Positions 8,291-17,489 are shown, numbered from the stretch's first letter. The stretch is 64,000 nucleotides of DNA from CAWARU01 sp963784575 (GCA_963784575.1 CAWARU010000001.1:682001-746000), one strand, 5' to 3'. A program made the numbers and translations. Notes: generated by a model not told the origin, from the sequence alone.

Positions 8291-9313
8291 TCAAACCGCT
8301 TTCCGATACTCTTCATTTTTTGCAAGCATTGCCCATATAATTCTCGCATTTTTATTTGCTATAGCTACAGCAGCTCTATTGGCTCCTCTACGTTCTTTCA
8401 GACTTCTTATCCAATTGCTTCTATTGTCTTCATTTTTTGCACCAATATGTCTTACTACTGTACGCCCTCCGTGTATTAGTAATGTTCGAATATAAACATC
8501 GCCGCGTTTACTGATTCCTAACAGTCTTTCTTTATTTCCACTTGAGGATTGTCTAGGGACTAAACCCAAAAATGCTGCAAAATGACGACCATTCTTAAAA
8601 ACTTTTGGATTACCAATCGTCGCAACAATAGCAGTTGCACTAATGGGACCCACTCCTTCAATTTTAGATATTTTTTTGCACATATCATTCGATTTGAAAA
8701 TAGCTTCTATTTTTTTATCGTAATTATTAACTCGTTTATCTTTCTCTATAAGCTCTTCATATAGTTCTGCAAATAATGCTCGGCCTGAATGAGAAAGTTC
8801 ATTCTCAGCATCCTCTAAGATTTCTGGCATTGCTTTTCGAACTTTGTTAACCCCTTGAGGAATAATAATGCCATATTCTATTAATAATCCTCTTATTTGA
8901 TTTATCAATGCAGTTCTTTCTTGAACTAATCGACTTCTAACCCTATGTACAGCTTGTATGTCTTCTTGTTCTACAGATTTAGGAGAGACAAACCGCATGC
9001 TTGGCCGAGAGGCTGCCTCACAAATAGCCTCGCTATCATTCCTATCATTTTTATTAGTTTTAACAAATGGCTTAACAAACTGAGGACTAATAAGTCTAGC
9101 TGAATGACCTAAATTTTTAAATTTTCTACTCCAATAATTTGCTCCTCCACAAGCTTCCATAACAATAGTGCACGGTGGTAGATTTACTATTGTTTCCAAA
9201 AGCTTTGAACGGTTTATCTTCTTCCTTAACACAGGGCTTCCTTTCGCATCAACACCATGCAATTGAAATATATTCTTTGCAATATCAATGCCTAATAAGG
9301 TAATATTTTCCAT
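8291..9313 (-). CDS. IS110-family (IS1111 subgroup) transposase, copy B
   Basis: 340 residues, identical to the copy A transposase except for Asn in place of Asp in IGNPKVF. All the DEDD-type landmarks (GIDIAKNIF, MEACGG, NDRNDSEA) and the C-terminal Ser-containing region are retained. It has the same strong GGAGGAGGA site before its ATG. The position of the Asp/Asn change, in the region after GVGPISATAIVATIG, is not one of the catalytic acidic residues I can identify, so activity is expected. Being intact and in opposite orientation to copy A, it allows inversion of the 6.4-7.65 kb segment by homologous recombination. Confidence 0.92.
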   Translation of the reverse strand: MENITLLGIDIAKNIFQLHGVDAKGSPVLRKKINRSKLLETIVNLPPCTIVMEACGGANYWSRKFKNLGHSARLISPQFVKPFVKTNKNDRNDSEAICEAASRPSMRFVSPKSVEQEDIQAVHRVRSRLVQERTALINQIRGLLIEYGIIIPQGVNKVRKAMPEILEDAENELSHSGRALFAELYEELIEKDKRVNNYDKKIEAIFKSNDMCKKISKIEGVGPISATAIVATIGNPKVFKNGRHFAAFLGLVPRQSSSGNKERLLGISKRGDVYIRTLLIHGGRTVVRHIGAKNEDNRSNWIRSLKERRGANRAAVAIANKNARIIWAMLAKNEEYRKAV

Positions 9314-9403
9314 TGGATCCTCCTCCTTTTTTAAATGGTATATATCGTAACCATTTTGGCTCTTTTGAAGCCGGATTTAAAGGGGGATGGGTTCCATACC
9401 ATT

Positions 9404-9460
9404 AGGCCACTGCAATACGCATTAAACGAGATGATACTGTCATAGTGGGTAAATGATTTG
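9404..9460. repeat. Target-repeat remnant left of copy B
   Basis: The sequence AGGCCACTGCAATACGC and about 40 following bases (cgagatgatactgtcatagt ...) match 4840-4898 beside copy A. It ends exactly where an ISL3-type terminal repeat begins at 9461. Confidence 0.7.
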
Positions 9461-9479
9461 GCTCTACCCTAAAAAAGGC
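9461..9479 (+). repeat. Orphan ISL3 left terminal repeat
   Basis: GGCTCTACCCTAAAAAAGG is identical to the first 19 bases of the ISL3 element at 10480. It is cut off directly by the IS10-like end (CTGAGATATCCCC), so an IS10-like element inserted about 18 bp inside an older ISL3 copy. Confidence 0.75.
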
Positions 9480-10479
9480 TGAGATATCCCCAGTTTTATT
9501 TTCCGTAACTATCTGATTTTATTAAATATTGAAATGCAAAAGAGGTTCTGATCTAATAGGTTTACCAAATCAACTATTAGGAGAACCTCTCATGCAAGCA
9601 TCTATTTTACAGGAACTGGTCCGTGTACCGCTACAGCAAGCCAAAATCCGTCAAACAAAGCAAAATGCAATAATCGACATTACAACTAGTTTACTTAATA
9701 ATTCTACCTTAACATTGACCAGCTTGGGACGACACATGAAGGGAGAAGCTTATACTAAGCATAAAATTAAGCGTGTTGATAGATGGCTCGGGAGTACTGG
9801 ATTATATTCACAATTGCTTGAGATATATAAAGCCATTTTTTCTTCCCTATTATTAAAGAGAAAAACGCTCTTCATTATTGTCGATTGGTCAGGATGCTGT
9901 AATGTTTTAGAATGTTGTTTACGTGCCTCTTTACTTTATGATGGAAGAGCAATAACTGTTTACCAAGAAGTCCATTCTACCCACGAACAGCAAAAACCAG
10001 AAGTCCATATACAATTTTTAAAAAACTTAAGCAATGTAATACCATCAGAGTGTAATGTTACTTTAATTATGGATAGAGGTTTTCAAGTTCAGTGGTTTAA
10101 TGCGGTACTTGCTAAAGGATGGAATTTTATAGGAAGAATAAGCAAGAATCATCATTGTAAATTAGGCAATAATAACTGGCAAACGTTACCTGAATTATAT
10201 TCAACCGCAACTCAGAAGCCCACTTACTTAGGTGTAGGTAAAATAGGAAAAACATTAAAAGCTCCTTTACAAGTGTACTTTTATAGCTATAAGGGTAAGA
10301 AAAAGAAGAGGAAATTTAAAAAAGCTAGGAATAAACCAGTCAATCAATTAATGCAGAAAACCTATCGTGAGCAACATAAAACACCGTGGATTTTAATAAC
10401 TTCCTTATCTCCTACACATCTAAATGCAGAACAAATAGTAAAAATGTATGGATGTCGCATGCAAATTGAACAAAATTTT
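9479..10479 (+). mobile_element. IS10-like IS4-family element, right end missing
   Basis: The left end CTGAGATATCCCC closely resembles the IS10 terminus (CTGAGAGATCCCC). The transposase gene follows in the IS10 arrangement. The right end is lost because an ISL3 element begins at 10480 inside the transposase coding region. Confidence 0.7.
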
Positions 10480-10509
10480 GGCTCTACCCTAAAAAAGGGG
10501 GCATTTTAA
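9592..10509 (+). pseudogene. IS10-like (IS4 family) transposase, C-terminally truncated
   Basis: The protein resembles the IS10 transposase: TLTLTSLGRHMKGEAYTKHK and IKRVDRWLG near the N-terminus, IIVDWSGCCNVLECCLRASL around the first catalytic Asp, TLIMDRGFQVQWF with the second Asp, and the Y-x-x-R-x-x-I-E-type motif KMYGCRMQIEQNF with the catalytic Glu. After this motif the frame runs into ISL3 sequence and stops, removing roughly seventy C-terminal residues compared with IS10. ATG at 9592 follows AGGAG. The catalytic triad is present but the protein is probably inactive. Confidence 0.75.
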
Positions 10510-10561
10510 CCTAAATCGCTTAAGCTAAGTGCTTGACGGTACTAGCAAAAGGAGATTAAAA

Positions 10562-11781
10562 ATGCCCCGCTACAATGTTATCTTAAATTTACCAGGTTTT
10601 ACAGTAGACAAAGTTAGTGGACCAAGTCCAGTTGTCATTCATGCCAAATACCACCGCAAACCAAGATGCATTCACTGCAATAGCACCAAGCTTCGTATTA
10701 AGCATTCTTTCTATAGACAGGTAAAACATGAATCTATCGGTTATCGTAATTCTATTTTGCGGTTTAAAGCTCATAAATTCTTCTGCAGAACTTGTCATCG
10801 CTACTTTAATCAACAATTCCCTGGCATTCTTAAATATCAGCGTGCTACTGAAAAATTGCGCCAGCAAGTCTTCAGAGAACATTCCCTAGGTGTTCCTCAG
10901 ACAATCTCGCCAAGCAGTTAAATCTCGGTAAATCTACTGTAGAACGTTGGTTCCATGCTTTTTATCATCTACAAAATCAATATCAGCTCTATCAACATTG
11001 GCCTCGTGTACTCGGTATTGACGAACATTTCTTTTGCAAAAAGCAAAGATTTGCAACCACTTTCTGTGATTTGAGTAAACAGCGTATCTTTGACATTGTA
11101 AAAGGTAGGAATGCTTCTGAGTTATTACCTTTCTTACAGGAATTACCTGGCAGAGAACGAGTTAGAGTGGCCTGTATTGATTTAAGCCCCACCTATAGAA
11201 ATCTAGTCAAAAAATATTTTCCTAATGCCCTAATTGTCTCAGATAGATTTCATGTATTGCGTCTCATTGAGCATGCTTTTATGCAAACTTGTCATCGAAT
11301 AAATCCTGAACTCAAATACCAAAGGGGAATTCTTTCAGTGCTTAGAACCAGGCCTGAAAATCTCTCTGATTACAAGCAGGATAAATTGCGGCAATTTTTA
11401 CAGCAAAACCCTGCCATAGAGGCATTGTATCTTTTTAAGGAACAGCTGTTTACTTTGTTGAAGCATAAGCATCAGAAAGCAAGGCAGTGCAAGGAGTTAA
11501 TACCAATATTCTTGAGCATGATTAAAGAGCTTAAGAAATCGATATTTGAGCCTTTGGTGAAGCTTGGGAAGACACTTTATAATTGGCGAGAAGAAATAGC
11601 TAGGATGTGGAGATTTACTAAATCGAATGGGATCACAGAGGGGTTCCATCGCAAGATGAAGTTAATACAGAGGAGAGCTTATGGTTTTAGAAATTTTGAA
11701 AATTACAGATTAAGATACCGTCTTGCTTGTCAACCCTTTTTAACTTCATCTAGCCAAATTAATATTAAAAGATTTTCCTGA
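10562..11781 (+). pseudogene. ISL3-family transposase, frameshifted and interrupted at its 3' end
   Basis: The N-terminal zinc-ribbon typical of ISL3 transposases is clear: CIHCNSTK and FFCRTCHRYF. The frame stops at 10919-10921 but continues one base over as NLAKQLNLGKSTVERWFHAF, GIDEHFFCKKQRFATTFCDL (first Asp), CIDLSPTYRNLVKKYFPNA (second Asp) and GITEGFHRKMKLIQRRAYGF (catalytic Glu). One indel near 10886-10895 explains this. The 3' end is disturbed by the IS110 insertion: NYRLRYR is followed by foreign codons, while a second copy of the junction at 12804 would give NYRLRYRPVL and a stop. The ATG at 10562 follows AAAGGAG. Confidence 0.75.
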
Positions 11782-12815
11782 CTTCAATACCCCATAAATT
11801 ATATGTACTAACTTTCTCATCGCTGCCCCTATGATTAACATCGTCGGTTTGCCACGTTTTTTCAAATTTTCGCAAAAATCTCTAATAATTGGGTTATGAC
11901 GTTTCGCTGAAACAGCAGGCATATAAAATGCCTTCCTCAAATTTGAATTGCCCATTTTTGATAGTCTAGTGCGACCATTGACGGAAGAACCAGACTGGCG
12001 TTGCTTAGGATTGAGGCCTACAAATGCTGCAAATTGCTTAGCATTCGTAAAATCCTCCACATTACCCATAAAAGCGAGTACTTGAGAAATAGTCGCCTCC
12101 TCAACACCCGGGATGCTTTCCAATAGCTTACTTTTCTCGCGTAAATCCGCATGCTGCTCAATATGGTTATGAATACGTCTCTTTATTGCTATAAGTTCTT
12201 CCGCCAGTTTCTCTATAACAGCTTCAATAGAAGCTTTAATGGAAGAATCTGCCACTTCCAAACGATTGTTTTCTTGGTAATACATATCTTGTAATGCCTC
12301 TAATCGATGGACCAGAGCCTGTAATTCTCGAACATGCAGTGGCTTAGGTTGCCAGAGCTTTGGGTTCATCGCTCGGCAAAAGCGAGCTATCAACTGCGCA
12401 TCGGCTTGATCTGTTTTATTACGAGCTAATTCACTTTGAGAAAATCCCTTAATTTGTGCAGGATTCACTACGCTCACTGTATAACCAGCATCAAATAAAT
12501 AAGTAGCTAGAGCTTCGCTATAAGTGCCTGTTGCTTCCATACAAATGTGTAAGTCTTTTACTTCTACATCTTTCTTATTTAACCATTCGACCATTTCTGA
12601 AAACCCATCAGGTTTATTGTTAAATTTTTTAGTTTTTAATTTGTTTTCCAACAATAGTGCAACATCAAATTTAGACTTACTGACATCTATTCCCAGGACG
12701 ATTTTTGACATAACAACCCCCATCTTGTTAAGCTTTTACAACGCTCGGGTAGATTTTGCTCGAGATCAACCTTGTAAATACAGGCTCATCGCGTATCGAG
12801 GCCTAAGATACCGTC
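11723..12815 (-). mobile_element. IS110-family element nested in the ISL3 transposase gene
   Basis: A transposase gene and short flanks lie between two copies of the 12-bp sequence TAAGATACCGTC (11711-11722 and 12804-12815). Reading the ISL3 gene across one copy gives a sensible C-terminus, so this interval is the likely insert. If the element carries a guide RNA upstream, as IS110-subgroup members do, part of the 12,724-13,000 non-coding stretch could belong to it. Exact ends are uncertain. Confidence 0.5.
11746..12711 (-). CDS. IS110-family transposase (second type)
   Basis: An IS110 recombinase of about 321 residues from the ATG at 12711, which follows a run of G at a good distance; a longer 325-residue frame starts at 12723. 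Landmarks are IVLGIDVSKSKFDVALL (first Asp), HICMEATGTYSEALATYL (Glu), ARNKTDQADAQLIARF (paired Asp), and the C-terminal SIPGVEEATISQVLAFMG and AAFVGLNPKQRQSGSSVNG region. It is only distantly related to the IS1111-type transposases at 5.0 and 8.3 kb, so it marks a separate invasion. It appears intact. Its 3' end runs antisense into the interrupted ISL3 transposase gene. Confidence 0.9.
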   Translation of the reverse strand: MSKIVLGIDVSKSKFDVALLLENKLKTKKFNNKPDGFSEMVEWLNKKDVEVKDLHICMEATGTYSEALATYLFDAGYTVSVVNPAQIKGFSQSELARNKTDQADAQLIARFCRAMNPKLWQPKPLHVRELQALVHRLEALQDMYYQENNRLEVADSSIKASIEAVIEKLAEELIAIKRRIHNHIEQHADLREKSKLLESIPGVEEATISQVLAFMGNVEDFTNAKQFAAFVGLNPKQRQSGSSVNGRTRLSKMGNSNLRKAFYMPAVSAKRHNPIIRDFCENLKKRGKPTMLIIGAAMRKLVHIIYGVLKSGKSFNINLAR

Positions 12816-13032
12816 CGGTCTTATAGAGCAAAAGTGGGGATAAGCTGCAAAATCTTAATCACAGGTTCTAATGGTCCTAAGAGTTAAATCGGCTTCCTTA
12901 TCCCCTCACCCAAGTGCCCTCAAGTGATTTAACCACTTCTCAGTGATTGATTCCAAGATACAAGAGTTAAAGTATTATGTGCGTAGTTCGTAAACTGAAG
13001 CGCCCCCTATTTTGGGGAAGAGCCAATTTATC

Positions 13033-13122
13033 TGGTGCCCGGGGCCGGACTCGAACCGGCACGGGAGTTTAGCTCCCGAGGGATTTTAAGTCCCTTGCGT
13101 CTACCAATTTCGCCACCCGGGC
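13033..13122 (-). tRNA. tRNA-Leu (UAA)
   Basis: The minus strand folds into a class II tRNA: acceptor GCCCGGG paired with CCCGGGC, anticodon loop with TAA, a variable arm built on CGGGAG/CTCCCG, GGTTCGAGTCC in the T arm, and an encoded CCA (13033-13035). It lies directly beside the ISL3 right end. Confidence 0.97.
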
Positions 13123-13134
13123 TTATTGGAGTGA

Positions 13135-13205
13135 AGGCTGGGGTCGGAATCGAACCGGCGTCCACGGCTTTGCAGGCCGCTGCATAACCACTCTGCCACC
13201 CAGCC
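13135..13205 (-). tRNA. tRNA-Cys (GCA)
   Basis: Acceptor GGCTGGG pairs with CCCAGCC, the anticodon stem CGGCC..GCCG presents TGCAAA (anticodon GCA), and the T arm is GGTTCGATTCC. The discriminator is U followed by TCA, so CCA is not encoded. It is clustered with tRNA-Leu and tRNA-Gly, probably in one transcript. Confidence 0.95.
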
Positions 13206-13273
13206 ATGACTTACATTATAATGGACTGAATAATCGCAGGATAATAACAAACATGAGACATCACTTGAAAAAC

Positions 13274-13349
<76 letters not shown>

Positions 13350-13477
13350 AAATGATCTGGATGTAGGATTATCGCTATAAGCAGATATCATGGCATTCTA
13401 CAAAATTGAAAGCAATAAAGCAATATGGGAAATAATATGAGATGAATCTCAACCAAAATGGAGAATTTTTTTATATT

Positions 13478-14029
13478 TTAGGTTCTGACTAGATCATCCC
13501 AAGCCAAGCGTAGATAGATGACCATTGACCAAAGCGTTAATATTGCTGCGGCATAAATAAGGATATAACCAATAATAGCAATCAAACTAACTGCTTGCGG
13601 ATCCTGAGATAGGAGCAGAATGATCGCAACCATTTGTCCAGCGGTTTTTATTTTGCCGAGTTCTGATACCGCCACGCGCTGTCTTTTCCCAAGCTCAGCC
13701 ATCCATTCACGTAAGGCTGAAATGACTATTTCGCGGCACACGATGATGGCGGCAGGAATAGCCAGGAGGATTGAGGCATGAGATTGGACCAGGAGTACCA
13801 ATGCAACCGCTACGATGAGTTTATCAGCAACGGGATCTAAGAATTCACCCAGGGGAGAAGTCTGGTTAAGCTTCCTAGCCAAATAACCATCCAGCCAATC
13901 TGTGATGCCCGCGATTAAGAATATGATGGCCGATGCCATATAACTCCATTGAAACGGTAAATAAAAAACGATCACAAAAATAGGGATCAATGAAATGCGC
14001 AGTAAAGTTAACAGATTAGGTAGACTCAT
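13478..14029 (-). CDS. pgsA: CDP-diacylglycerol-glycerol-3-phosphate 3-phosphatidyltransferase
   Basis: This inner-membrane enzyme makes phosphatidylglycerophosphate, the first committed step to phosphatidylglycerol and cardiolipin. The CDP-alcohol phosphotransferase signature D-x2-D-G-x2-A-R-x8-G-x3-D-x3-D is complete at residues 44-69 (DWLDGYLAR ... GEFLDPVADK). The protein is 183 residues with several hydrophobic helices, the usual size for PgsA. A longer frame begins at 14101, overlapping uvrC, but MSLPNLLTLLR at 14029 matches family N-termini and has GAGG just upstream. It lies downstream of uvrY and uvrC on the same strand, the uvrY-uvrC-pgsA arrangement common in gammaproteobacteria, and is probably co-transcribed with them. 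Confidence 0.95.
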   Translation of the reverse strand: MSLPNLLTLLRISLIPIFVIVFYLPFQWSYMASAIIFLIAGITDWLDGYLARKLNQTSPLGEFLDPVADKLIVAVALVLLVQSHASILLAIPAAIIVCREIVISALREWMAELGKRQRVAVSELGKIKTAGQMVAIILLLSQDPQAVSLIAIIGYILIYAAAILTLWSMVIYLRLAWDDLVRT

Positions 14030-14078
14030 ACCCCAATCCTCGCGCATTTTTAAAATTGTTTCAACTGCTTTAGATCGA

Positions 14079-16088
14079 TTAACTGCCATGTAGTGCCTCA
14101 TAGATACGTTCTGCTAGTTTACGACTCACACCGGGTACTTTTGCAAGCTCATCAACAGTTGCTAAACTAACTTCCTGTAAACCACCGAACTGTCTTAGTA
14201 ATGCTAGTCGACGCGCCTTACCAATACCAGGAATATCTTGTAAACGGGAACGAATTTTTTGTTTGCGACGCTGTTTTCGATGCGTAGTGATGGCAAAACG
14301 ATGAGCCTCGTCCCGAATTTGTTGGATTAAATGCATTGCTTTGGAATCAGATGGCAGATCGACAATATCTTCACGGGGAGTTTCAGGCGATATTTTAGGA
14401 ATTTTATCAGGATGTGGGGTATTGGGCACATTAGGGATTTCACCATTACTGCAATGAAGTTCTCTCACACGATAGATCGTCTCTAAACCAGGTTTTCGAT
14501 CCGGTCCTTTGGCGATGCCAAGCACAATAACACCCGTCACCTGTAATTCTTTTAGGACAGAAAGTGCTTGCGTGATTTGACCTTTACCTCCATCGATTAA
14601 AAGAATATCGGATAAGGTCTGCCCTTCCGATTTGAGCCGCGTATAGCGTCGAGTTAATGCCTGCTTCAGGGCAGCATAATCATCCCCCGGTGTGATGCCC
14701 TTAATGTTATAGCAGCGATAAGCATTTTTAAGAGGACCATTACTATCAAACACAACACAAGCTGCCACTGTGGCTTCGCCCAATGTATGACTTACATCAA
14801 AGCATTCTATTCGTTCAGGAATGGCTTCTAATTGCAGGGCTTCTTGAAGTGCTGCAAATTTTTCGGAGAGATCTTGTTTCCCAGGCAGAAAACGTGTTTC
14901 TAAGGCCTTTTCTGCGCTGTTTCTGGCCATTTCCAGCCATTTTTGCTGTAAGCCTTCGCGCTCTGGTTTACGTAAGCGAACTTTGTGACCGCTGCGCTCT
15001 CCGAGCAATTCTTCAATGATTTTTTGTGATTCGAGATCACAGGGGATGATGATCTCTTTTGGAATTTCATCCTCAGGTTGTTTCAAGTAGTGCTGCAACA
15101 TGAAATTGTAAAGTAATTCCTGCTCTGCAGATTCTTCTACAGATTCTTCTGAAAATTCTCCTGCAGATTCTTTTCCAGATTCTCCTGACGATTCTTTTGC
15201 AGATTCCTCACGGTAAGCAGCAGTCAATATACCCTCCGTGTTTGGAAAATAATGACGGCTGCCTAGCATTCTGCCCTCTCGAATGACGAGAAGATGGATA
15301 CAAGCCATTCCAGCCTCAACATAAACACCGAGAACATCAGCGTCTGTCTTAGATCCAACGATGATCTGCTGTTCTTGTATTCTTCGAAGCATGGCAATTT
15401 GATCCCGCAACCTCGACGCTCTTTCAAAATCCAAATTATTGCTTGACTCTTCCATACGGACAAACAAGTCTTTAATAACAGCATCGCTTTTACCTTCTAA
15501 AAATAGAATCGCGTTCTTGACGTCCTCTTGGTAAATTTCTTCTGTGATAAGTCCTACGCAGGGAGCGGTACAACGCCTGATTTGATACTGAAGGCAGGGC
15601 CTAGTCCTGCTTTTGAAAAAACCATTGTCACATTGTCGAAGCTTAAATATACCCTGCAAAAAAGTGAGCGAATTTCTAGCTTCTTTTGCGCTGGGATAGG
15701 GACCATAATATTTTCCAGGGCTTGTTCTATCGCCACGATAAAAACAAAGTCTGGGAAACGGATCTTTGGTAGAAAGATGGAGGTATGGATAGGATTTATC
15801 ATCCTTGAATATTACATTATATTTTGGCATCCATTGCTTGATGAGATTGCTCTCTAAAAGCAGTGCCTCGCGTTCATTCCGTGTCACAGTGACTTCAATG
15901 CTTTGTATTTGTTTCACTAAAGTGAGCGTTTTACTGTCCAGACTGCGTTGGAAATAGCTCGTCACTCTTTTTTTTAGGTTTTTGGCTTTTCCAACATAAA
16001 TCACCTTGCCGTCGGCATCGAGCATTGAATACACGCCGGGACGGGTAGTGAGATTGCGAAGGAAATTTTCTATATCTAGGCTATTCAT
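14079..16088 (-). CDS. uvrC: UvrABC system protein C (excinuclease subunit)
   Basis: UvrC makes both incisions in nucleotide excision repair after UvrA/UvrB damage recognition. Visible domains: N-terminal GIY-YIG nuclease (PGVYSMLDADGKVIYVGKAK), Cys cluster with RPCLQYQIRRCTAPCVG, UVR motif (FERASRLRDQIAMLRRIQEQ), RNase H-like nuclease with IECFDVSHTLGEATVA and LLIDGGKGQ, and C-terminal helix-hairpin-helix repeats (DIPGIGKARRLALLRQFGG). At 669 residues it is longer than the usual 600-620. The excess is partly a Ser/Glu-rich tract between the UVR and RNase H-like parts (DNA 15120-15215), built of short repeated units, and partly a Pro-rich loop before the last nuclease motif. The 3' end overlaps the longer frame of pgsA. 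Confidence 0.97.
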   Translation of the reverse strand: MNSLDIENFLRNLTTRPGVYSMLDADGKVIYVGKAKNLKKRVTSYFQRSLDSKTLTLVKQIQSIEVTVTRNEREALLLESNLIKQWMPKYNVIFKDDKSYPYLHLSTKDPFPRLCFYRGDRTSPGKYYGPYPSAKEARNSLTFLQGIFKLRQCDNGFFKSRTRPCLQYQIRRCTAPCVGLITEEIYQEDVKNAILFLEGKSDAVIKDLFVRMEESSNNLDFERASRLRDQIAMLRRIQEQQIIVGSKTDADVLGVYVEAGMACIHLLVIREGRMLGSRHYFPNTEGILTAAYREESAKESSGESGKESAGEFSEESVEESAEQELLYNFMLQHYLKQPEDEIPKEIIIPCDLESQKIIEELLGERSGHKVRLRKPEREGLQQKWLEMARNSAEKALETRFLPGKQDLSEKFAALQEALQLEAIPERIECFDVSHTLGEATVAACVVFDSNGPLKNAYRCYNIKGITPGDDYAALKQALTRRYTRLKSEGQTLSDILLIDGGKGQITQALSVLKELQVTGVIVLGIAKGPDRKPGLETIYRVRELHCSNGEIPNVPNTPHPDKIPKISPETPREDIVDLPSDSKAMHLIQQIRDEAHRFAITTHRKQRRKQKIRSRLQDIPGIGKARRLALLRQFGGLQEVSLATVDELAKVPGVSRKLAERIYEALHGS

Positions 16089-16104
16089 TCCTTACTTAGT
16101 ATAA

Positions 16105-16770
16105 CTATTCACCAGCAGCATTTTCAGTATCTTCTGTGTCCAACAACCCATTACGCAAAGCGAGATGAGTCAATTCAACATCTGTAGTCACTTTTAATTT
16201 ATCATACAATCGATAACGGTAGGTATTGACCGTTTTTGGACTCAAGTGTAATTGTTCTGAGATCTCATTGACTTTTTGACCGCTTGTAATCATCAATAAC
16301 ACTTGCAGCTCGCGCTCAGATAAAACTTCAAACGGAGATTTTTCCGATTCATTATTTAAAGTTTTGAAGGCCAATTGCTGTGCAATTTCTGGACCTAGAT
16401 AACGTTTGCCTGAGTGAACAGATCGTATGGCTGTGACCATTTCATCTAAACCTGCCCCTTTGGTTAAATAGCCGACCGCACCTGCTTGCAGCAATTTGGT
16501 TGGAAAAGGTTCTCCAGCATAGACTGTTAAGGCAATCACTTTAACATCGGGATTATGTCTTAATATTTTGCGAGTGGCTTCTAGTCCACCCATCCCCGGC
16601 ATCTTAACATCCATTAAAATGACATCTGGATGTTTTTCTTTGGCGACCTTTATTGCTTCTTCCCCAGAACTCACAGCAGCGATGACACGAATTCCAGAAA
16701 CATCTCCGAGCAACCGACTGATTCCTGCACGAACCAATTCGTGATCATCAACTACTAGTACACTGATCAC
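16105..16770 (-). CDS. uvrY: NarL-family response regulator (UvrY/GacA/LetA type)
   Basis: The N-terminal receiver domain has the acidic pair in VLVVDDHELVR (Asp8/Asp9), the phospho-acceptor Asp54 in ILMDVKMPGMGG and the conserved Lys in GYLTKGA. The C-terminal LuxR-type helix-turn-helix reads LSERELQVLLMITSGQKVNE then LHLSPKTVNTYRYRLYDKL. Length 221 and position directly upstream of uvrC identify it as the UvrY/GacA/LetA orthologue, which with a BarA/GacS/LetS sensor controls small RNAs of the Csr/Rsm pathway. In Legionella and Coxiella this pathway governs the switch to the transmissive phase. GTG start with GGGAG upstream. The sensor kinase is not in the window. The short acidic C-terminal tail is unremarkable. 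Confidence 0.93.
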   Translation of the reverse strand: MISVLVVDDHELVRAGISRLLGDVSGIRVIAAVSSGEEAIKVAKEKHPDVILMDVKMPGMGGLEATRKILRHNPDVKVIALTVYAGEPFPTKLLQAGAVGYLTKGAGLDEMVTAIRSVHSGKRYLGPEIAQQLAFKTLNNESEKSPFEVLSERELQVLLMITSGQKVNEISEQLHLSPKTVNTYRYRLYDKLKVTTDVELTHLALRNGLLDTEDTENAAGE

Positions 16771-16897
16771 TGTATTGCTACTCCCATGATTGAAATCATT
16801 AAAATCATATAAATCGTTGAACTCATCTGTGACTGATTAAATCACTATTAAAAATCAAAAAATCACTAATTAGCTTAAATCGTTTATATCACTTTAC

Positions 16898-16988
16898 TGG
16901 CGGAGAGGCAGGGATTCGAACCCTGGGAGGGGGTATGCCCCTCAACGGTTTTCAAGACCGCCGCTTTCAACCGCTCAGCCACCTCTCC
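16898..16988 (-). tRNA. tRNA-Ser (UGA)
   Basis: Class II tRNA: acceptor GGAGAGG, anticodon loop CTTGAAA (anticodon TGA), long variable arm GGGGGTATGCCCC-type, T arm GGGTTCGAATCCC, and an encoded CCA (16898-16900). Confidence 0.97.
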
Positions 16989-17489
16989 GAACTAGAGCCG
17001 GGCGATTAGCTTGATCCGCCCATACAGACTAGAAACTCGATAATGTCTATATTTGAGTTATCATCCCTAGTCTAACGTGTGTCTCCTCTGGTTTCTAGTC
17101 TAAAATTTTTAGATCTAGTTACCGGATAATACCGGATCTGCATCTTTATCGGATTGACAGAGGAGAACGAATATAGTAACTAACCCATTCTATCGATTTT
17201 ATGAAGATTTTACTAGTGGCTGACCAATAATATCCATCATTTATTTATCAAATATTTATCAAAACCTTATTAATAATTTAGTTGACTTATTTTTCAAGTT
17301 AACTAAGATCATCGACTTCCTTAAAATTATGCATTATTCTCATTCTTCATTGCGTACTCCATTGCGTTCTTCCTTGAGCTCTTCATTGAACTCTTCATTG
17401 CGCAGAATGAAGTCTCGCAATTAAAAAAAGTGCAGTTACTACAATGCTAATTTTTAATGTTATTTTTAATTATTTATGAGGTATCTATT
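16989..17489. other. Intergenic region, no gene seen
   Basis: About 500 bp of AT-rich sequence. There is an imperfect repeat around ACTAGAAACTCGA and TTTCTAGTCTA (17027-17105) and a run of near-repeats of CTTCATTG (17345-17410). No open frame with a ribosome-binding site is visible. The last 60 bases form the leader of the ankyrin gene. Confidence 0.5.

Larger units (their letters stand above)
7654..9403 (-). mobile_element. IS1111-type IS110-family insertion sequence, copy B (with duplicated right end)
   Basis: Copy B is inverted relative to copy A and nearly identical. It is about 1,750 bp instead of 1,462 because 287 bp of the right end, including the predicted guide RNA, is present twice in tandem (7654-7940 and 7941-8227). 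Its outer right flank is AACATTGGGTGCC and its left flank AGGCCACTGCAATACGC, the same target halves as copy A with one mismatch. One extra T in the left subterminal repeat (near 9392) distinguishes it from copy A. Confidence 0.8.
10480..13024 (+). mobile_element. ISL3-family insertion sequence containing a nested IS110 element
   Basis: Terminal inverted repeats are visible: GGCTCTACCCTAAAAAAGG followed by GGGCATT at the left, and the complement of GGCTCTTCCCCAAAATAGGG at the right (13001-13024). The left end interrupts the IS10-like transposase. The 8-bp flanks (AAAATTTT and AATTTATC) do not match, so the usual target duplication is absent and the element was probably rearranged. The right end stops 9 bp before the tRNA-Leu gene. 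Confidence 0.7.

Noticed and set aside
12724..13000. A bridge RNA for the second IS110 element
   Set aside because: The non-coding length and position would fit, but I could not identify guide segments matching its flanks, and part of this stretch may belong to the ISL3 tail.
10472..13032. An 8-bp target duplication around the ISL3 element
   Set aside because: The two flanks (AAAATTTT and AATTTATC) do not match, so no duplication is claimed.
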